DNA of 64,000 bases from NCBI RefSeq assembly GCF_040529335.1, contig NZ_CP159534.1, positions 3,038,001 through 3,102,000 of the forward strand, written 5' to 3'. A program made the position numbers and the translations under genes. This stretch comes from Streptomyces sp. HUAS MG91 (lineage in GTDB: Bacteria; Actinomycetota; Actinomycetes; Streptomycetales; Streptomycetaceae). Shown in pieces: positions 59,103 to 64,000 of this stretch; the first letter of the stretch is position 1, and each line of letters starts with the position of its first letter. The notes beneath the pieces were generated by a model. That model saw nothing but the letters and a program-made list of their open reading frames with translations. It was not told where the DNA came from and made no database searches.

Positions 59103-62100
59103 CTAGGCGGGGATCACCCCGTCGTCGTACGCGGACCAGAGCGCGGCGTAGGGCCCGCCGGCCGTGACGAGTTCGTCGTGCGGGCCGTCCTCCACGAGGC
59201 GGCCGCCCTCCAGGACGAGGACGCGGTCCGCGCGGGCCGCCGTCGTCAGGCGGTGCGCGACGACGATCGTGGTGGGGGCGGCCGTCGCCGCCTCCACCGC
59301 ACGGCCCACCGCCGCCTCCGTGGCCAGGTCGAGCGCGGCGGTCGCCTCGTCGAGGAGCATCAGGTCGGGGCGGATCAGCCGGGCCCTGGCCAGCGCGATC
59401 AGCTGGCGCTGGCCCGCGGAGAGGTTCCGGCCGCGCTCGGTGAGCCGGTGTCCGTAGCCCTCGGGCAGGCCCGCGATCATCCGGTGCGCGCCGACCTCCT
59501 CGACGGCCGCGCGCACCTCGGCGTCGGAGGCGTTCGGGCGGCCGTAGGCGATGGCGTCGCGGACCGTGCCGCCGAAGAGGTACGCCTCCTGCGGGACGAG
59601 CCCGATCCGGCTGCGGTAGGCGACGCCGTCCATGGCGCGCAGGTCCACGGAGTCGATCTCGACGGCGCCGCCCGTCGGCAGGTACATCCGGGCGACCAGC
59701 TTGAGCAGGGTCGACTTGCCCGCGCCGGTCGTGCCGACGACGGCGACCGTCTCCCCGGCGCCGATCCGCGCGCTGACGCCGTCCAGGGCCCGCTTGCCGC
59801 CGCCCTCGTACGCGTAGTGCAGGTCCTTCAGGACCACCTCGCCGCGCATCCGCCCGGCGCTGCCGAACGCGGGCAGCGGCAGCGGGCGGTGCGGATCGGT
59901 GACCGTCGGCCGCTCGCGCAGCAGTTCGCGGCAGCGGCCGAGGCCGACGCGGGCCCGCTGGTAGCCGTCGAGCAGCTGCGAGGCGTTGCGGATCGGGCCG
60001 AAGACCAGGCCGACGTAGAGCAGGAAGGCGACGACGGTGCCGGTGCTGGCCGCGCCGTCCGCGACCCGCCAGGCGCCGACGCCGAGGATGAGGGCGGTGG
60101 TGGCGTCGGAGAGGAACTCCACGGCGGAGAAGAACCAGGCGAGCGAGCGCTGGGAGTGCATCTGGAGAACCCGCTGCTCCTCGGCGAGGACGTGGAAGCG
60201 GGCGGCGCTGCGGTCCTGCCTGCGGTACGCCTGGGTGACCCGCACCCCGTCGATGGCCTCCTGGAACGCGCTGTTGAGGCCGCCGAGCTGGGTACGGGCG
60301 CGGTCGTAGCGCCGCTTGGAGACGCGCCCGTACCACCAGCAGGCGACGGCGAGGACGGGCACGACGGCGAGGACGGTCAGGGCCAGGCCGGTGTCGAGGG
60401 CGAACATGATCGTGAGCACGCCGGTGAACAGCAGGACGCTGACGGCGGAGTCGAGCAGCCCGTTCTGCAGGAAGTCGCCGATCGCGGCGACGTCGCTGAC
60501 CATGCGGGTGACGGCCGCGCCGCCGGACTCCCGCTCGAAGTAGTCGAGGCCGAGCCGCTGGAGATGGGCGAACATCTTGACGCGCAGCTCGTACAGGATC
60601 CGCTCGCCGGTCCGGGCGATGGCCCGCATCTCCCCCGCGAAGACCAGCCAGTTGGCGACGGCGGTGGCCAGCAGGGCGCCGGAGACGGCGGTGAGCGCGG
60701 CCCCGTCGTGGCGCCGCACCCCGAGGTCGATCGCGGCGCTGACCAGCCGGGGAGCGAGCATCAGCAGGGCGGTGTCGGCGAGCAGCAGCAGGCCGATGGC
60801 GAGCAGCCGGGCCCGGTAGGGGCGCAGCAGCCGGCCCAGGGTGAAGTCGGGGTCGGCGGCGCGGGCGCGGGTCTCGTCGACGCCGGGGTCGCGTCCGGGT
60901 ACGGCGTCGGGGGCGGGCGGCTCGTCCGCCGACGGCGGTACGGGCCCGGCCGGGAGGACCGCCGGGTCCGTCTCCTCCCTGAGCTCGCCCAGCATCAGCT
61001 CGCGGTAGCGCGGGCAGCGGGCGGTCAGTTCGTCGTGGGTGCCGGTGTCGAGGACGCGGCCCGCCTCCAGGACGGCGATGCGGTCGGCGAGGCGCAGGGT
61101 GGAACGCCGGTGGGCGACGAGCAGGACGGTGCGGTCGGCGAGCCGGTCGCGCAGGGAGGCGAGGACGGCCGCCTCGACCTTCGGGTCCACGGCGGAGGTG
61201 GCGTCGTCCAGGACGAGGACGCGCGGGTCGGTGAGCAGCGCCCGGGCCAGCGCGAGCCGTTGCCGCTGGCCGCCGGAGAGGGTCAGGCCCTGGGCGCCGA
61301 GCACGGTGTCGTAGCCGTCGGGCAGGGCGCGCACGAACCCGTCGGCCTGCGCGGCCTCGGCGGCGGCGCGCACCTCGGCGTCGGTGGCGTCGGGCAAACC
61401 GAAGCGGATGGTGTCGCGCACGCTCTCGGAGAACAGCAGGCTCTCCTCGAAGGCGATGCCGACGGCCGTGCGCAGCGAGTCCAGGCGCAGTTCGCGTACG
61501 TCGGTGAGCGCGCCGCCGGCGGGTCCGATCCGCACGGCGCCCGAGTCGGCGTCGTAGAGCCGCGCGAGCAGCGCGCCCACGGTGGACTTGCCGGAACCGG
61601 AGCCGCCGACCAGGGCGAGGGTCTCGCCCGGGGCGATGGTCAGGTCGAGGCCGTCGAGGGCGGGCCTGGCAGCAGGTTCGCCGGGTTCATGCGCGAAGTT
61701 CACGTGGTCGAAGGTGACGGCGAGCGGGCCGTCCCCGAGCACGGTGGCGTCGTGCCGTTCCCTGATCTCCACGTCGGCGTCGGCGAGTTCAAAGATCCGT
61801 ACGAGTCCGGAACGGGCCTCCTGGGCCTGGCCGACCACGGTGGAGAGCATGCGGACCGGGCCCATCATCGCGGCCAGGTAGGTGGTGAAGGCGACGAAGG
61901 TGCCGAGGGTGATGTCGCCGCGCACGGCGAGCCAGCCGCCGAGCAGGATGACGCCGAACCGGGCGGTGCCGGGCAGCAGTTCGCCGAGCAGACCGGCATA
62001 GCGGGCGGCGAGGTAGCGCCGGTGCACGCGGGCGGCGAACAGGCGCCGGGCCAGCCCGGCGTAGCGCTCGGTCTCCGCGTCCTCCTGGGCGAAGCCCTTG

Positions 62101-62750
62101 ACGACGCGGACGCCCGCGATGTTGGACTCGACGGCCTCGGAGGTCTCTCCGGTGCGCTCCTGGACGGCGCGGTCGGCGGGGTAGATCCGGTCCCGGGAGT
62201 GCCGGGCAAGCAGGGCCATCGGCGGGACGACGGCGAGGGCGACGCAGGCGAGCAGCGGGGAGAGGGTGAGCATCACGCCGAGGGTGAGCAGCAGCGTCAG
62301 CCCGTTCTGCGCGAGCAGGGGCAGTGATCCGGTGAGGTCGCGCACCACGGCGACGTCGTTGACGGCGCGGCTGAGGACGTCGCCGGAGCGCAGCCGGTCC
62401 AGGCGGCGGCCGTCGATGCGCTGGATGGCGTCGTGGAGCAGCAGGCGCAGGTCGCGCTCGACGCCCCACTGGACCTTGCCGGCCCACCAGCGGCGTACCC
62501 AGGAGGCGGCGAACTGGGCCGCCGCCACCGTCAGCAGCAGGGTGATCCAGGGGGCGGCGGCGTCCTGTCCCGCGACGATGACTCCGTCGACGACCCGGCG
62601 GATGATCAAGGGGGCCGCGGTGGTGAGCAGTACTCCGGCCACTGCGCCGGCGCAGGCCAGCACCACGGCTTTCGGCCTGGCCCAGCACATCGCGGCGAAG
62701 CGGCGCAGCCACTCGCGCTCCGCCCGTTTCTCCTTCTTGCCGCTGGTCAT
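59103..62750 (-). CDS. Double-length ABC exporter (TMD-NBD-TMD-NBD)
   Basis: 1215 residues containing two complete half-transporters. NBD1 has Walker A GGSGSGKST (~384), signature LSGGQRQRLALARALL (~492) and Walker B LVLDDATSAVD, where the catalytic Glu is Asp. NBD2 has GTTGAGKST (~1007), signature LSAGQRQLIALARARL (~1109) and Walker B LMLLDEATAALD with Glu intact. One degenerate and one intact ATP site is the known pattern of heterodimeric exporters, here joined into one chain as in mycobacterial Rv0194. It exports lipids or drugs; the substrate is unknown. ATG 62750 was chosen because the upstream 61 codons of open frame are repeat and untranslated-looking sequence. Confidence 0.94.
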   Translation of the reverse strand: MTSGKKEKRAEREWLRRFAAMCWARPKAVVLACAGAVAGVLLTTAAPLIIRRVVDGVIVAGQDAAAPWITLLLTVAAAQFAASWVRRWWAGKVQWGVERDLRLLLHDAIQRIDGRRLDRLRSGDVLSRAVNDVAVVRDLTGSLPLLAQNGLTLLLTLGVMLTLSPLLACVALAVVPPMALLARHSRDRIYPADRAVQERTGETSEAVESNIAGVRVVKGFAQEDAETERYAGLARRLFAARVHRRYLAARYAGLLGELLPGTARFGVILLGGWLAVRGDITLGTFVAFTTYLAAMMGPVRMLSTVVGQAQEARSGLVRIFELADADVEIRERHDATVLGDGPLAVTFDHVNFAHEPGEPAARPALDGLDLTIAPGETLALVGGSGSGKSTVGALLARLYDADSGAVRIGPAGGALTDVRELRLDSLRTAVGIAFEESLLFSESVRDTIRFGLPDATDAEVRAAAEAAQADGFVRALPDGYDTVLGAQGLTLSGGQRQRLALARALLTDPRVLVLDDATSAVDPKVEAAVLASLRDRLADRTVLLVAHRRSTLRLADRIAVLEAGRVLDTGTHDELTARCPRYRELMLGELREETDPAVLPAGPVPPSADEPPAPDAVPGRDPGVDETRARAADPDFTLGRLLRPYRARLLAIGLLLLADTALLMLAPRLVSAAIDLGVRRHDGAALTAVSGALLATAVANWLVFAGEMRAIARTGERILYELRVKMFAHLQRLGLDYFERESGGAAVTRMVSDVAAIGDFLQNGLLDSAVSVLLFTGVLTIMFALDTGLALTVLAVVPVLAVACWWYGRVSKRRYDRARTQLGGLNSAFQEAIDGVRVTQAYRRQDRSAARFHVLAEEQRVLQMHSQRSLAWFFSAVEFLSDATTALILGVGAWRVADGAASTGTVVAFLLYVGLVFGPIRNASQLLDGYQRARVGLGRCRELLRERPTVTDPHRPLPLPAFGSAGRMRGEVVLKDLHYAYEGGGKRALDGVSARIGAGETVAVVGTTGAGKSTLLKLVARMYLPTGGAVEIDSVDLRAMDGVAYRSRIGLVPQEAYLFGGTVRDAIAYGRPNASDAEVRAAVEEVGAHRMIAGLPEGYGHRLTERGRNLSAGQRQLIALARARLIRPDLMLLDEATAALDLATEAAVGRAVEAATAAPTTIVVAHRLTTAARADRVLVLEGGRLVEDGPHDELVTAGGPYAALWSAYDDGVIPA

Positions 62751-62873
62751 CCCCGCGCCGCCCTTCCACCACCCACCAACCCAAACCGAACCAACCTGGC
62801 ACCCATCCCCACCAGGGAGCAACCAATTTTCGGGGGGTCTGATCGCGCAGTCCGTCGGGCGCGACTTTCGCCG

Positions 62874-63016
62874 TGGCTGGTCGCGCAGTTCCCCGCGCCC
62901 CTGAGATGCGCACTGCGTGCGCCATCTCATCAAGAGAGGCGCGGCGAAGCCGCAGCCTCAAGGGGAGGCGGCGCGAAGCGCCTGCCTCAGGGGCGCGGGG
63001 AACTGCGCGACCAGCC
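62874..63016. repeat. Interspersed palindrome, copy before the ABC exporter
   Basis: TGGTCGCGCAGTTCCCCGCG at the left (about 62878-62905) and its complement ending near 63016 enclose inner stems. It belongs to the same family as the copies at 43345 and 44477. It sits in the 297-bp gap between the alcohol dehydrogenase end and the exporter start; no gene is seen in this gap. Confidence 0.8.
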
Positions 63017-63047
63017 CCCACGCACCCGCACCGACAAACCCACCCCC

Positions 63048-64000
63048 CTACCCCCCGAACGGCGCCACCACAGTCACCCCGCTCCCCACCACCCCCTCCC
63101 CCATAGCGACCAGCGCCCCAGGCGCGGCATCCAGCCCAATCACCGACGTCACCAACAACTCAGGCCGCACCACCCCGCCCCGCACCAACTCCAACATCCC
63201 CGGATAGGCATGCGCCGCCATCCCATGACTCCCGAGCACCTCCAACTCCAGTGCCACCACCCGCCCCATCGGCACCACAGGATCCTCGGCCAACAACCCC
63301 ACCTGCACATGCCGCCCCCGCCGCCGCAACGACCCCACGGACGCCGCACACGTCACCCCCGCCCCCAACGCGTCCAGCGACACATGCGCCCCACCCCCGG
63401 TCAGCTCCCGCACCGCACCGGCCACGTCCCCCACGGCCCCGGCGTCGACACAGGCGACGGCGCCGAACCGACGGGCCAGTTCCAGCGCCCCGGCGGAGAC
63501 GTCCACGGCGACCACCCGCGCCCCGGCCGCCGCCGCGATCATCACGGCGGACAGACCGACACCCCCGCACCCGTGCACGGCCACGAACTCCCCGGCCGCG
63601 ACCCGCCCCTGCTGCACCACGGCCCGGTAGGCGGTCGCGAACCGGCAGCCCAGCGACGCCGCCGTCGTGAACTCCATCTCCTCCGGCACGGCCACCAGGT
63701 TCACGTCGGCATGGTCCAGAGCCACGTACTCGGCGAAGGAACCCCAATGGGTGAACCCGGGCTGCGTCTGCCGCTCGCACACCTGCTGGTCCCCGGCGGC
63801 GCACGCCGCGCACCGCCCGCAGGCGCACACGAACGGCACGGTCACCCGGTCCCCGACGCGCCAGCCGCGGACGTCGGCGCCCACCTGTTCCACGACCCCG
63901 GCCAGCTCGTGCCCGGGAACGTGCGGCAGCACGATGTCCGGGTCGTGCCCCATCCAGCCGTGCCAGTCGCTGCGGCACACCCCGGTCGCCGCCACCCGGA
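63048..64000 (-). CDS. Zinc-dependent alcohol dehydrogenase, 5' end beyond right edge
   Basis: About 317 residues visible; the start lies past position 64000. The medium-chain dehydrogenase pattern is clear: [14 protein letters not shown] (catalytic zinc Cys), [10 protein letters not shown] with the zinc-binding His-Glu, structural zinc cysteines in [17 protein letters not shown], and the nucleotide loop [26 protein letters not shown] (Asp favours NAD). It oxidises an alcohol or reduces an aldehyde; substrate unknown. Confidence 0.93.
   Translation of the reverse strand, partial: RVAATGVCRSDWHGWMGHDPDIVLPHVPGHELAGVVEQVGADVRGWRVGDRVTVPFVCACGRCAACAAGDQQVCERQTQPGFTHWGSFAEYVALDHADVNLVAVPEEMEFTTAASLGCRFATAYRAVVQQGRVAAGEFVAVHGCGGVGLSAVMIAAAAGARVVAVDVSAGALELARRFGAVACVDAGAVGDVAGAVRELTGGGAHVSLDALGAGVTCAASVGSLRRRGRHVQVGLLAEDPVVPMGRVVALELEVLGSHGMAAHAYPGMLELVRGGVVRPELLVTSVIGLDAAPGALVAMGEGVVGSGVTVVAPFGG

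Overview
The window is high-GC DNA with Streptomyces-type features: strong third-position GC bias, long antisense shadow frames, ATGA/GTGA gene overlaps, GTG starts, a SARP regulator with NB-ARC and TPR domains, and a recurrent palindrome containing GGGGCGCGGGGAACTGCGCG. No rRNA, tRNA, integrase, transposase or CRISPR array was seen.

Positions 1 to about 33.5 kb look like one biosynthetic gene cluster. Its minus strand carries two modular polyketide synthase genes. The 5190-residue enzyme has a KSQ loading module and two fully reducing modules, and is predicted to build a 2-methylheptanoyl-type chain. A second PKS, joined by docking ends, runs off the left edge. Upstream of the PKS genes, on the same strand, are two small transthyretin/HIU-hydrolase-like proteins that lack the catalytic histidines, a 22-codon gene between them with a strong ribosome binding site, and a SARP activator gene. 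A separate six-gene block (carrier protein, KAS III-like enzyme, acyl-CoA dehydrogenase, degenerate KAS III-like protein, GNAT, AcpS-type PPTase) is translationally coupled through 1- to 4-base overlaps. A free-standing condensation-domain protein is divergent from a plus-strand gene for a 65-residue Lys/Ala peptide made of 15 KAA(T/S) units plus KAA, which is followed at once by a perfect 16-bp hairpin. Next come a split acyl-CoA dehydrogenase, three divergent GNAT-fold proteins and, convergent, an Sfp-type PPTase. The working model is a reduced, branched acyl chain passed through carrier proteins to an amine acceptor. Whether the Lys-rich peptide, the 22-residue peptide, both or neither is that acceptor is open. 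These two small genes are the least explained and most interesting part of the window.

From 33.5 to 50 kb the genes look like ordinary chromosomal functions. They are an RHH/HicB-like regulator with its own repeated operator, a DUF4097 protein and a DrrA/B-type ABC transporter; a lipid-metabolism group (GMC oxidoreductase, acyl-CoA ligase, TetR, SCP2 and acyl-CoA dehydrogenase) with paired TetR-like operators in two promoters; an unusual hydrolase fused to an ABC ATPase with a partner permease; an aminoglycoside-acetyltransferase-like GNAT; and an amino-acid permease. A 170-bp palindromic element bounded by CTAG lies between the last two and supplies both stop codons.

From 50 to 57.4 kb is a myo-inositol catabolism cluster: mmsA/iolA, iolD, iolB and a kinase joined in frame to an aldolase-like domain on the minus strand, and a divergent IolE-like TIM-barrel gene. 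In-frame 42-bp repeats form the kinase-aldolase junction. After this come an AraC regulator, a small MerR-like HTH protein, a double-length ABC exporter and a zinc alcohol dehydrogenase cut by the right edge.
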